Source: Ignavibacteriaceae bacterium
GTDB taxonomy: Bacteria > Bacteroidota > Ignavibacteria > Ignavibacteriales > Ignavibacteriaceae
Assembly: GCA_031292455.1 (NCBI GenBank)
Contig: JARLHC010000120.1
Location: forward strand, 1 to 64,000
DNA length: 64,000 bases
Direction: 5' to 3'
Part shown: one piece after another, positions 1 to 7,942 of the stretch
How the letters are laid out: each line of letters starts with the position of its first letter
Position numbering within the stretch: the stretch's first letter is position 1
The notes under the pieces: model-generated
Seen by the model: the letters and a program-made list of their open reading frames with translations, nothing else
Databases searched by the model: none
Told to the model about the DNA's origin: nothing
Program-made: the position numbers and the translations under genes

Positions 1-591
1 GACATGAACCAGCCGCTTGGCAATTATATAGGCAACTGGTTAGAAGTATATGAGTCAGTTCTGGTTTTAAAGGGAGAAGCAAAAGGAGATCTTTATGAAT
101 TGTGCCTTAATCTTGCCGGCGCGATGATCTTTTTAGGTAAAAAAGCATCTTCAATAAAAGAGGGAATTGAGATATCCAAAGAAATGATAAATAACGGCGA
201 AGCTTATAAGAAATTCATAACTATGGTTAAGATACAGCATGGTAAGACTGATGTAATTGAAAACTCTTCAAAATATCCAAAGTCTAAATTCTATGAAACA
301 ATTTCTGCTCAGAACGGTTATTTAAGCAGTGTAGATAATTTAGAAATAGGAATGGCAGCTCTTGAGCTTGGTGCGGGGAGAATGACTAAGGAAGATATTA
401 TCGATCATAAAGCTGGTATCATATTTTGGAAGAAAATAGGCGATTCAACAAAGAAAGGGGAAGTATTAGCAGAATTGTATAGTGATTCAAAGGACAAACT
501 TAAGTCAGCAAAAGAGAGGATTTTAAGAGCAGTTGAATATTCGAATAAAAAGGTAAGCAGCCCTAAACTGATTAAGAAAATTATTTATTAA
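1..591 (+). CDS. deoA: Thymidine/pyrimidine-nucleoside phosphorylase, C-terminal part (gene cut by window edge)
   Basis: The frame is open from base 1, so the gene begins upstream of the window; about 196 residues remain. The opening DMNQPLGNYIGNWLEV matches the conserved block of the phosphorylase family before its C-terminal domain, and the block ALELGAGRMTKEDIIDHKAG is the typical alpha/beta C-terminal domain. The family cleaves thymidine, and in many bacteria uridine, with phosphate to give the base and (deoxy)ribose-1-phosphate in the cytosol. Ending in a stop at 591, it reads toward the SPFH gene with a 99-bp gap. Whether it is deoA-type or the broader pdp-type cannot be told from this half. 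Confidence 0.9.
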   Translation, partial: DMNQPLGNYIGNWLEVYESVLVLKGEAKGDLYELCLNLAGAMIFLGKKASSIKEGIEISKEMINNGEAYKKFITMVKIQHGKTDVIENSSKYPKSKFYETISAQNGYLSSVDNLEIGMAALELGAGRMTKEDIIDHKAGIIFWKKIGDSTKKGEVLAELYSDSKDKLKSAKERILRAVEYSNKKVSSPKLIKKIIY

Positions 592-620
592 TAGTATAAT
601 TGTATTAAGGGGGATATAAT

Positions 621-647
621 ATGAATAACGGTAACACAACTAATTAA
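621..647 (+). other. Possible 8-codon mini-ORF with strong Shine-Dalgarno
   Basis: An ATG at 621 follows AAGGGGGATATAAT and opens an 8-codon frame (MNNGNTTN) closed by TAA at 645-647, 43 bases before the SPFH start. The ribosome-binding site is stronger than that of most genes here. It may be a leader peptide, a remnant of a gene start, or chance. Confidence 0.25.
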
Positions 648-690
648 TATTTAATTATATTTAATAATTAAAATTTGAATTGAGGACAAA

Positions 691-1563
691 ATGTTATTTA
701 TAATAGCTACTTTAGCCGCCTTTATTGCTGCCCTGGTTTATTTTAGTGCAAAGAAGAGATTCAATAAATCGGAATCAACGTTTGCTTTTATCGGACTCAT
801 AGTTGCTGCAATCATTGCCGTAATGCAATGCTGGACAATAATTCCCGCAGGTCATGTTGGAGTAGTGGATTTTCTTGGAAATGTAAGTGACAATACTTTA
901 AAACCAGGAGTAAATCTTGTTAATCCCATGGCAAATGTCGTAAAGTTCGATGCCAGGACTCAGGAATTAAAAGAGACAATGAATGTTCCTTCAAAAGAAG
1001 GATTAACGGTTACGCTGGAGATAAGTTTACTGTACAGTTTAAGTTTTGATTATGCAAACAGGATATACAAAACCGTAGGCGAAAATTACGTAGAAACAAT
1101 TTTAGTACCTCAATTCCGATCTGTAGTCAGGGGGGTAACTGCAAATTATGATGCCAAGGCGTTATATACTGCCGAAAGGGAAGCACTTGCAAACAGAATT
1201 GAACAGGATTTATCTAAACTTGTAAAATCGAGAGGGATTACACTTGAGGCTGCTGCATTGAGGCAGATTACCCTTCCTCCCGGACTTACAGCTTCGATAG
1301 AAGAGAAGTTAAAAGCCGATCAGGAAAGCCAAAGGATGCAGTTTGTACTATTGAAGGAATCCCAGGAAGCAGAACGTAAAAGAATTGAAGCCAAAGGTAT
1401 TGCAGATTTTCAGGATATAGTATCTAAAGGGATAAGCGAACAGCTTCTTAAATGGAAAGGAATTGAAGCTACAGAAAAATTAGCGGCATCAGCAAATTCA
1501 AAAGTTGTAATAATCGGTTCAGGGAAGGAAGGTCTTCCGGTAATTTTAGGAGGGGATAAATAG
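691..1563 (+). CDS. SPFH/prohibitin-family membrane protein
   Basis: A 290-residue protein with two hydrophobic N-terminal segments (about 1-20 and 31-52), then a Band 7/SPFH domain (about 50-220, beginning IIPAGHVGVVDFLG) and a charged helical stretch rich in E, K and R (about 200-260). This matches bacterial prohibitin-like proteins, which oligomerise at the inner membrane, often as scaffolds for proteases or lipid microdomains. A GAGGAC ribosome-binding site lies just before the ATG. No FtsH or NfeD gene is adjacent, so its partner is not shown by context. The family call is firm; the specific role is not known. Confidence 0.88.
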   Translation: MLFIIATLAAFIAALVYFSAKKRFNKSESTFAFIGLIVAAIIAVMQCWTIIPAGHVGVVDFLGNVSDNTLKPGVNLVNPMANVVKFDARTQELKETMNVPSKEGLTVTLEISLLYSLSFDYANRIYKTVGENYVETILVPQFRSVVRGVTANYDAKALYTAEREALANRIEQDLSKLVKSRGITLEAAALRQITLPPGLTASIEEKLKADQESQRMQFVLLKESQEAERKRIEAKGIADFQDIVSKGISEQLLKWKGIEATEKLAASANSKVVIIGSGKEGLPVILGGDK

Positions 1564-1568
1564 ACAAT

Positions 1569-1595
1569 TTATCATAAGCAATCAGCTTATGATAA
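1569..1595. terminator. 11-bp perfect hairpin between convergent genes
   Basis: TTATCATAAGC and GCTTATGATAA (1569-1579 and 1585-1595) are perfect inverted arms around a 5-base loop. The hairpin sits between the ends of the SPFH gene and mfd and contains the mfd stop codon (1587-1589). There is no long U-run on either side, so it is a probable bidirectional end-of-transcript structure, not a textbook terminator. Confidence 0.5.
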
Positions 1596-4500
1596 TCCGG
1601 TGAGAGCCGGAACAGGACTTTCTATAGGTTTATTATTAAACAGCTTCATTATATCAATGCTGAATTTAATGAGGAAGTCGGATATTTTGTCCGGGTTTTC
1701 AAAATTATTGGTAATTACTAATTTCATTACATCTTTCTGCTGGCTGAACTTAACTGAAGTTTTGTAGTTATCCAATATAAAGCGCATCAATTCTATAAAT
1801 TTTACTTTATAATATTCTTCTTTCTGTTCCCTGGGCAGGATAATAAAAATATACTTTCTCTGAATTATAATTCTTTCGAACAGAGCTCTTGAGGCATAGT
1901 ATTTCAATGTAGCTGCAGCAATAAGTCTTTTCACAATTATAGGAAGAGGTCCAAACCTGTCGATGATTTCATCCTTAAGCTCATCTATTTCAGTTATATT
2001 ATTTATTGAATACAGGGCCGTATAGAAATTGAGCCTGTCGATTTGTTCGGGCATATATTCCTGAGGAATGCCAATATCAAAGAATGTATCGATTGTCGGT
2101 TCTGTTTTTTCTTCTGTTTTGGGAAGGTCTTTGAAGATTTCTTTGAATTCAAGGTATTTAAGTTCTTCGACAGCTTCGTTAATCATTTTAACATAAAGAT
2201 CAAAACCGACGTCATTAATAAATCCCGACTGCTGAGTACCCAAGAGGTTTCCAGCTCCTCTGATTTCAAGATCCCGCATTGAAAGACTGAATCCTGCGCC
2301 CACATCGGTAAATTCTTCAATTGCCTGGAGCCGTCGTAAAGCTTTTTTTGAAATTCCATTGAGAGAAGGGACAATGAAATATGAATATGCCTGTTTATTT
2401 GAGCGTCCTACACGACCTCTGAGTTGATGAAGCTCAGCAAGGCCGAAGCGGTCAGCCCTATTTACTATTATAGTATTTACATTAGGAATATCGATACCTG
2501 ACTCAATGATTTTTGTAGAGAGGAGCAGATCAAATTTTCGGTTAAGGAATCCATGGATGACCTCTTCAAGCTGGGCAGGTTTCATTTGTCCATGTGCAAT
2601 TGCAACTCTTAAGTCGGGCATATATTTATGGAGGTAACCGGCAAGTTTATCGATTGACTGAACCCGGTCATGAACAAAATAAATCTGACCGGACCTGCGG
2701 AGTTCATTTGTGATCCATTCTTTAATTTTCAACACATCAAAGACTGAAACGGTTGTGTAGATCGGCTGCCGGTTAGGAGGGGGAGTTGCAATTATTGACA
2801 GATCCCTGGCGCCCAGCAGAGAGAGATTTAATGTTCTTGGAATAGGAGTGGCAGTCAGGGTAAGTGTATCCACATTTTCTTTTAACGACCGCAGTTTTTC
2901 TTTTGCCATTACACCGAAACGGTGTTCCTCATCAATAATTAGAATTCCCAGATCTTTGAATTTAACATCTTTTGATAATAGCCGATGAGTGCCGATCAGG
3001 ATATCTACTTTTCCTTCTTCGAGATCTTTTAGTATTTCAGTCTGTTGTTTTCTTGTCTGGAACCTTGATATTACAGCAACTTTAATCGGGAATTGGGACA
3101 GCCTGTCGTTAAACGTATTGTAATGCTGTTCAGCTAAAATTGTGGTAGGGACAAGCAGAGCTGCTTGTTTATTATCCTGGACTGCCTTAAAAGCAGCGCG
3201 TACTGCAACTTCAGTTTTCCCGAATCCTACATCGCCGCAAACAAGACGATCCATGGGGCTTTCAGCTTCCATATCTCCCTTGATTTCTTCAGTAACTTTG
3301 GCCTGATCGGGAGTATCTTCATAAAGGAATGAGGCTTCAAGCTCTTTCTGCCAAACCGTATCGGGGTTAAAAGTATAGCCTTTAGTAGCTTTTCTTTTAG
3401 CATAAAGTTCAATCAGCTCGCGTGCAGCCTCCTTAATTTTCTTTTTGGTTTTACGTTTAATAGAAACCCAGTCGCCGGTACCGAGGGTAGAAAGAGAAGG
3501 GGTAAGATTTTCATTAGATGAATATTTCTTAACAAGAGTAAGGTAGTTTAGATTTACATAAACCACGCCTCCTTCATTATAAAGGATCTTCATCGATTCC
3601 TGATTGGCCTCACCAATTTTTATTGTTTCGAGTCCTGCGTACTTTCCAATGCCGTAATCTTCATGGACAACATAGTCCCCTTTTTTAATTGAAGCAAAGG
3701 CCTTTGATTTTGACTTCTTATACTTACGACTCTTAATAATTTTAGTTCTGTAGGGTTTATTAAAAATCTCATAATCCGTAAGGAGAAGAAATTTTTCAGA
3801 CTTTGAAATAAACCCTTTTTTTATTGCAAGAGTTTCTATCCTGACTTTGTCTGTATCGATAAGACGGGCAAGTTCATCTCTGAACTGGGAAAGAAGATCC
3901 TTAAGGCGCTCTGACTGAAGTTCATTTTCTGACGTAATAATAATTTCGTAATGATCGGCTGAATATCCCTGGAGAATATTGAACAGGATTTCATAGTTAC
4001 TATTTATAGCCGGCGAATCAGAGAGACCTAAATCTATTCTATCGGCAGAAGCGCCAAGTTCATCTTCTATAAGCCATCTTTTGTTTTCAGTATTTATTAA
4101 TGCATCTATATTATTATTAAGAATAGTAATGGCAACTTCCTGAGCTTCTACGGCAAGGGCTTCGGGGAATTCATCTTCTGGGATTATTTTCTCAGTCACT
4201 TCTTCACTGATAACAGCAGGAGATTCCTGCACCTTAAAACAATTGAATTTTGAAGTATCAATTGAATGCAGCTCATAGGAAGAGGCGAAGACAAGGGGGT
4301 CCTTTAAATAGCTGAATATATCGGATGTTTCCCTCCCCTGCTGATTTATAAGAGAGCCAGCAAGAGTGGCCGTTTCTATATTGTCGATTGAACGCTGGCT
4401 TTCAGGATCAAAATACCGGATAGATTCAAGGAAATCACCGTCAAACTCAAGCCGGACAGGATATTTTTCACTATAAGACCAGAAGTCAATTATTGATCCC

Positions 4501-4997
4501 CGCAACGAATAATCTCCAGGTGCTTCGACGAATTTATCCTTCTGATAATTAAGCAGGTTGAGATATTCTATTATTTCATTATAACCGAGCTGGCTTCCGG
4601 CAGAAATTTTTGTAATAGACTGTTCTATCCTTTCTTTTGAAGGGAGTTCACAATTCAGGATACTGTAATCAGCAAGGAGGATGAGTTTTTCTTTTTTAGA
4701 TATATCAGTAAGTTTTTCCTGCAGGTCTTCCGGTTTATATTCTGTTATTGTAATTACATGTGGCGTAAGGTTGAGAATATCAAGTTCAACCTGAAATTCC
4801 TCGATATATTTTATTCCGGGGAAAAGCACAACAATCTGGTTCTCCGTTTCGAATAATTTCATAAGAACCAGGCTTTTAGAGGAACCGGATAAAGGAGAGA
4901 TAAAAACATGGGCGGTCCTCTCCCCCAGCATTTTTCTTAAATGCTTAATTGAATCGAACCTTGAGAACCTGTTTATAACAGAACTGCTAAAATCCAT
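1587..4997 (-). CDS. mfd: Transcription-repair coupling factor Mfd
   Basis: About 1,136 residues, normal for Mfd. Order: UvrB-homology N-terminal region, RNA-polymerase-interaction domain (KKGDYVVHEDYGIGKYAG, near residue 445), then a RecG-like translocase with Walker A GDVGFGKTE (near 587), DEEH box (IIDEEHRFGV, near 686), helicase motif VI (QLRGRVGRS) and the C-terminal TRCF domain. Mfd removes RNA polymerase stalled at lesions and recruits UvrA. I chose ATG at 4997; an in-frame TTG two codons earlier (5003) would add Met-Phe. The gene stands alone, separated by a repeat-rich gap from the PAP2 gene upstream. Confidence 0.97.
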   Translation of the reverse strand: MDFSSSVINRFSRFDSIKHLRKMLGERTAHVFISPLSGSSKSLVLMKLFETENQIVVLFPGIKYIEEFQVELDILNLTPHVITITEYKPEDLQEKLTDISKKEKLILLADYSILNCELPSKERIEQSITKISAGSQLGYNEIIEYLNLLNYQKDKFVEAPGDYSLRGSIIDFWSYSEKYPVRLEFDGDFLESIRYFDPESQRSIDNIETATLAGSLINQQGRETSDIFSYLKDPLVFASSYELHSIDTSKFNCFKVQESPAVISEEVTEKIIPEDEFPEALAVEAQEVAITILNNNIDALINTENKRWLIEDELGASADRIDLGLSDSPAINSNYEILFNILQGYSADHYEIIITSENELQSERLKDLLSQFRDELARLIDTDKVRIETLAIKKGFISKSEKFLLLTDYEIFNKPYRTKIIKSRKYKKSKSKAFASIKKGDYVVHEDYGIGKYAGLETIKIGEANQESMKILYNEGGVVYVNLNYLTLVKKYSSNENLTPSLSTLGTGDWVSIKRKTKKKIKEAARELIELYAKRKATKGYTFNPDTVWQKELEASFLYEDTPDQAKVTEEIKGDMEAESPMDRLVCGDVGFGKTEVAVRAAFKAVQDNKQAALLVPTTILAEQHYNTFNDRLSQFPIKVAVISRFQTRKQQTEILKDLEEGKVDILIGTHRLLSKDVKFKDLGILIIDEEHRFGVMAKEKLRSLKENVDTLTLTATPIPRTLNLSLLGARDLSIIATPPPNRQPIYTTVSVFDVLKIKEWITNELRRSGQIYFVHDRVQSIDKLAGYLHKYMPDLRVAIAHGQMKPAQLEEVIHGFLNRKFDLLLSTKIIESGIDIPNVNTIIVNRADRFGLAELHQLRGRVGRSNKQAYSYFIVPSLNGISKKALRRLQAIEEFTDVGAGFSLSMRDLEIRGAGNLLGTQQSGFINDVGFDLYVKMINEAVEELKYLEFKEIFKDLPKTEEKTEPTIDTFFDIGIPQEYMPEQIDRLNFYTALYSINNITEIDELKDEIIDRFGPLPIIVKRLIAAATLKYYASRALFERIIIQRKYIFIILPREQKEEYYKVKFIELMRFILDNYKTSVKFSQQKDVMKLVITNNFENPDKISDFLIKFSIDIMKLFNNKPIESPVPALTGLS

Positions 4998-5003
4998 GAA
5001 CAA

Positions 5004-5535
5004 AAAAGTTACTTATATTGTATGTGAGATACAATACAAAAAGAATAGTAGCACTAATACTTTTGGTACTATTCATTGGAGAAAAGTACAAGAAGAACTT
5101 TGTCTGCGAATAAAATTCTTATTCTACTTTTCGCTTGATCGAGTAGGCAAAAGATCAAGGCTTAAAATATTTTACTATAAATTCAGCTCCATTCCATTGC
5201 GAAGAAAGAACTCGTTGCACTCAAACAGCTTTCTTCGCTGCCATTCCATTTCGCTGAATTTATTTAACGCAAAATATTTAAGGCCGGAGAATACGATCCA
5301 AATTAAAACCAAATAAGAACAATCTATTACGCTGATTTTTTTAACGTAAAATACTTAAGGCCAGTAAATAAGAACTAAATAAGGACAAACATTTACCGCC
5401 GTTCACTTCATTACGCAAATTTTTTTAACGCATTTTATTTGATGCCCCTTAAATAAGAACCAAATAAGGATATTCCATGCAAAATATTTAAGGCCGGATA
5501 AATACTGACATATACAATGGAGTGGAAAAAGAGAG
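5004..5535. repeat. Repeat-rich intergenic region with a MITE-like inverted repeat
   Basis: No credible gene lies in this 532-bp gap. It holds a small dyad (TTGTAT/ATACAA, 5018-5034), a hairpin CTTGATC/GATCAAG (5134-5159) and a large imperfect inverted repeat (5157-5285) that includes perfect inner arms TAAATTCAG/CTGAATTTA (5178-5186, 5254-5262) and GCGAAGAAAG/CTTTCTTCGC (5199-5208, 5229-5238). The right end is followed by degenerate direct copies of the unit AACGCAAAATATTTAAGGCC plus AAATAAGAACCAAATAAGGA (around 5265-5310, 5335-5385, 5425-5470 and 5478-5500). This looks like a non-coding mobile-type or REP-like repeat, decayed and partly duplicated. Confidence 0.7.
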
Positions 5536-6303
5536 TTAATTAAGCGGTATGCTGAAATTGATGCCATAATCCTGAGATGGTGTTAAAAGCTGTTCGGAAC
5601 GATTTTCCGGATCATGGGAAACATAATCGCCAATAAAATAACCGATAGCCGATCCCATTACAACATCAGATAACCAATGTTTATCGTGGTAGATCCTTGC
5701 GGTTCCGACCATGGAGGCCAAAGAATACCAGCCGATTTTCCAATATATATTATCTAAATAATTTGCCATAACTGAAGAAACAGCAAAGGCAAGAGTTGCA
5801 TGTCCTGATGGAAAGGAAGTCTGATCAGTATTAAATTGAACGGGATGCCAATCCATATTTCCTTTGCCGACATACGGGCGGGAGCGTCCTGCTGCTGATT
5901 TTATAACAGATGTAACGATTCCTGCATAGGCGCACGATTCAACAAGCTGAAGCCCCAGGTTTCTGACTTTCGGATCGTCAAATATTAAACCGCAGCCATA
6001 AATTCCAACTATAGCTATAGCAGGTCCCGTAACATTAAAAGCATTATCAACCGAGAATAAATTATCTCCGAAAGCTGATTTAGAAAAAATCCTTGTATGA
6101 TCATCGAGTAGAAACGAACCTGCTGTTGCAGCAACAGTACCGGAAAAAACAATCCAATCAGTTTTGTCCCATTTAGAGGGAGAAATAAAAACATCCTTCC
6201 CTGTGATAAAGAATCTATTAAAATCAGAACCCATTTCCTTGAACTGAGGAGAGGCAGTTGAATAAAGCAGAGTTATGAACAGGAGAATATTTTTAAGTTT
6301 CAT
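5536..6303 (-). CDS. Secreted PAP2-family phosphatase
   Basis: A 255-residue protein with an N-terminal signal peptide (MKLKNILLFITLLYSTASPQ) and all three PAP2 motifs: KSAAGRSRP (135-143), PSGH (165-168) and R203-x5-H209-x3-D213. The family removes phosphate from lipid phosphates such as undecaprenyl pyrophosphate or phosphatidate, usually facing the periplasm. Its start lies 15 bp after murQ, so it probably belongs to the mnmE-mnmG-rsmG-murQ transcript. Unlike PgpB it has few clear membrane helices, which fits a periplasmic or outer-membrane-associated enzyme. The substrate is not known. Confidence 0.88.
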   Translation of the reverse strand: MKLKNILLFITLLYSTASPQFKEMGSDFNRFFITGKDVFISPSKWDKTDWIVFSGTVAATAGSFLLDDHTRIFSKSAFGDNLFSVDNAFNVTGPAIAIVGIYGCGLIFDDPKVRNLGLQLVESCAYAGIVTSVIKSAAGRSRPYVGKGNMDWHPVQFNTDQTSFPSGHATLAFAVSSVMANYLDNIYWKIGWYSLASMVGTARIYHDKHWLSDVVMGSAIGYFIGDYVSHDPENRSEQLLTPSQDYGINFSIPLN

Positions 6304-6318
6304 AAAATGGAAGGTAAT

Positions 6319-7248
6319 TTAGTTATGAATTATAGCTTCTCTGACAAAACCATCAGAAGACTTTAGGCGGTTTTTGGCTTCTTTAGAAGAGACACCTGCC
6401 AGAATCATTACTAATGCTGTTTTAACATGTCCCCCGGATTTCTCCAGAAATATTTCAGCTTCCTTATAAGATATGCCAGTTATAGCCATAAGAGTTCTTT
6501 TAGATCTTTCGGAAAGTTTTTTATTAGTAATATGGAGATCGATCATCATATTATCATATACTTTTCCCATCCGGATCATTGCAGTAGTAGTTATCATATT
6601 AAGAATTAGTTTCTGGGCTGTACCGCTTTTCATTCTTGTAGATCCCATTATGACTTCGGGGCCAACATCAGCGCAGACAGCGACATCAACATTTTTAAGA
6701 TCGAACTGATTTCTGGGATTGCAGGTAATATAAATTGTAGCAGCGCCAAGCTCTTTTGCTTTGTTGATGGCGCCGATAACATAAGGGGTTCTTCTGCTTG
6801 CAGCTATGCCACAGATAACATCTTTACTATTAACTTTAGCCGCAATAATTTCTTTTGCTCCGTTTTCTTCAAAATCTTCTGCACCCTCCTGAGCTTTAAA
6901 CATTGCTTTTTTCCCACCGGCAATATGACCCTGAATAAGTTTATAGTGGGTGCCGAAGGTAGGAGGGCATTCGGAGGCATCGAGAATTCCGATTCTTCCG
7001 CTAGTTCCCGCACCGAAGTACAGGAGTCTTCCCCCATTTTTAAATCCTTTGATAATTAATTCCACGGCCTGAGCTATATAGGGGATTTCCTTTGCAACAG
7101 CAGAAGGGACCTTATGATCTTCTGCATTGATAATTTTCAGAATATCAGAGGTTGTGAGCCGGTCTATATTTTTAGATTCAGGGTTTCTCTTTTCAGTTGT
7201 AATATCTTCAAGTTCATCGAATAAAGATTTGTTCTCTTTATCCGTCAT
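6319..7248 (-). CDS. murQ: N-acetylmuramic acid 6-phosphate etherase MurQ
   Basis: A 309-residue protein with a SIS-type sugar-phosphate fold. The family signature GAGTSGRIG (79-87) is followed by ECPPTFG (93-99), and the C-terminal helical domain carries the usual GISYKEAEIFLEKSGGHVKTA-type segment. MurQ cleaves the D-lactyl ether of MurNAc-6-phosphate to give GlcNAc-6-phosphate, a cytosolic step of peptidoglycan recycling. The start overlaps the rsmG stop by 4 bp (ATGA type), so translation is likely coupled. No other recycling gene (anmK, nagA, a MurNAc PTS) is beside it. Confidence 0.96.
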   Translation of the reverse strand: MTDKENKSLFDELEDITTEKRNPESKNIDRLTTSDILKIINAEDHKVPSAVAKEIPYIAQAVELIIKGFKNGGRLLYFGAGTSGRIGILDASECPPTFGTHYKLIQGHIAGGKKAMFKAQEGAEDFEENGAKEIIAAKVNSKDVICGIAASRRTPYVIGAINKAKELGAATIYITCNPRNQFDLKNVDVAVCADVGPEVIMGSTRMKSGTAQKLILNMITTTAMIRMGKVYDNMMIDLHITNKKLSERSKRTLMAITGISYKEAEIFLEKSGGHVKTALVMILAGVSSKEAKNRLKSSDGFVREAIIHN

Positions 7249-7928
7249 GTATTAATTTCCAGAAGGATTAATTTTTTCCCTTTCTGATTGCGCATATTAG
7301 ATGGTTTATAAAAGAGTTCGAAAATAGTAGACTTCTTGATAAAGGATTTATACTTCATCTCTGCCTTTTTAAACTCCTCCTCGATATCTCCACCTTTTAT
7401 TGCAACAAGGAAAGATTTTTCTTTTATCAAGGGTAATGCATAGCGGAAAAGGATTATCAAAGGGACAGTTGCCCTACTGATAACGAGATCGAACGATTCC
7501 TTATATTTGAAAATAAACTCGGGGCTTTCTGCCCTATCATTTACGGCAGTAATATTTCCAAGTTTCAGCTTATGGACAAATTCCTTAACGGCCTCAATCT
7601 TTTTACCGGTTGAATCAACCAGCACACCTGTCATTTCGGGGCGCACGATTCCGAGGGGGATACCCGGGAAACCACCGCCGGTACCGATATCGAGGAAGTT
7701 AGTACATTTTTCGGGGATGTATTTAGTGATATAAGAAGAGAGGAATATATGATTCTCGATAATCGAATCGATATCCTTTCTTGAGATCAGATTAACAGAC
7801 TCATTTTTTTCAGCAAGCAGTTCGGCAAAATAAGCCAAACGTTCAATTTTCATAGTATCAGGATTAAAACCATTCTCCCAATAGAATGAAGATAGTTCTT
7901 TATAATATTTTTCCTGAACGTCTACCAT
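7245..7928 (-). CDS. rsmG: 16S rRNA (guanine-N7)-methyltransferase RsmG (GidB)
   Basis: A 227-residue Rossmann-fold methyltransferase with the SAM-binding motif LDIGTGGGFPGIPLG near residue 78 and the family block FDLVISRATVPL. RsmG makes m7G527 in 16S rRNA, and loss often gives low-level streptomycin resistance. It follows mnmG by 14 bp and overlaps murQ by 4 bp. The mnmE-mnmG-rsmG order is the classic gidA/gidB arrangement, often found near the replication origin beside parA and parB; here murQ takes the next place. Confidence 0.95.
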   Translation of the reverse strand: MVDVQEKYYKELSSFYWENGFNPDTMKIERLAYFAELLAEKNESVNLISRKDIDSIIENHIFLSSYITKYIPEKCTNFLDIGTGGGFPGIPLGIVRPEMTGVLVDSTGKKIEAVKEFVHKLKLGNITAVNDRAESPEFIFKYKESFDLVISRATVPLIILFRYALPLIKEKSFLVAIKGGDIEEEFKKAEMKYKSFIKKSTIFELFYKPSNMRNQKGKKLILLEINT

Positions 7929-7942
7929 AAAACCCTTTTAAA

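Noticed and set aside
4996-5316. A 106-codon plus-strand frame in the gap upstream of mfd
   Set aside because: It runs across the inverted repeat, has no ribosome-binding site and no recognisable domain; the repeat structure explains the sequence.
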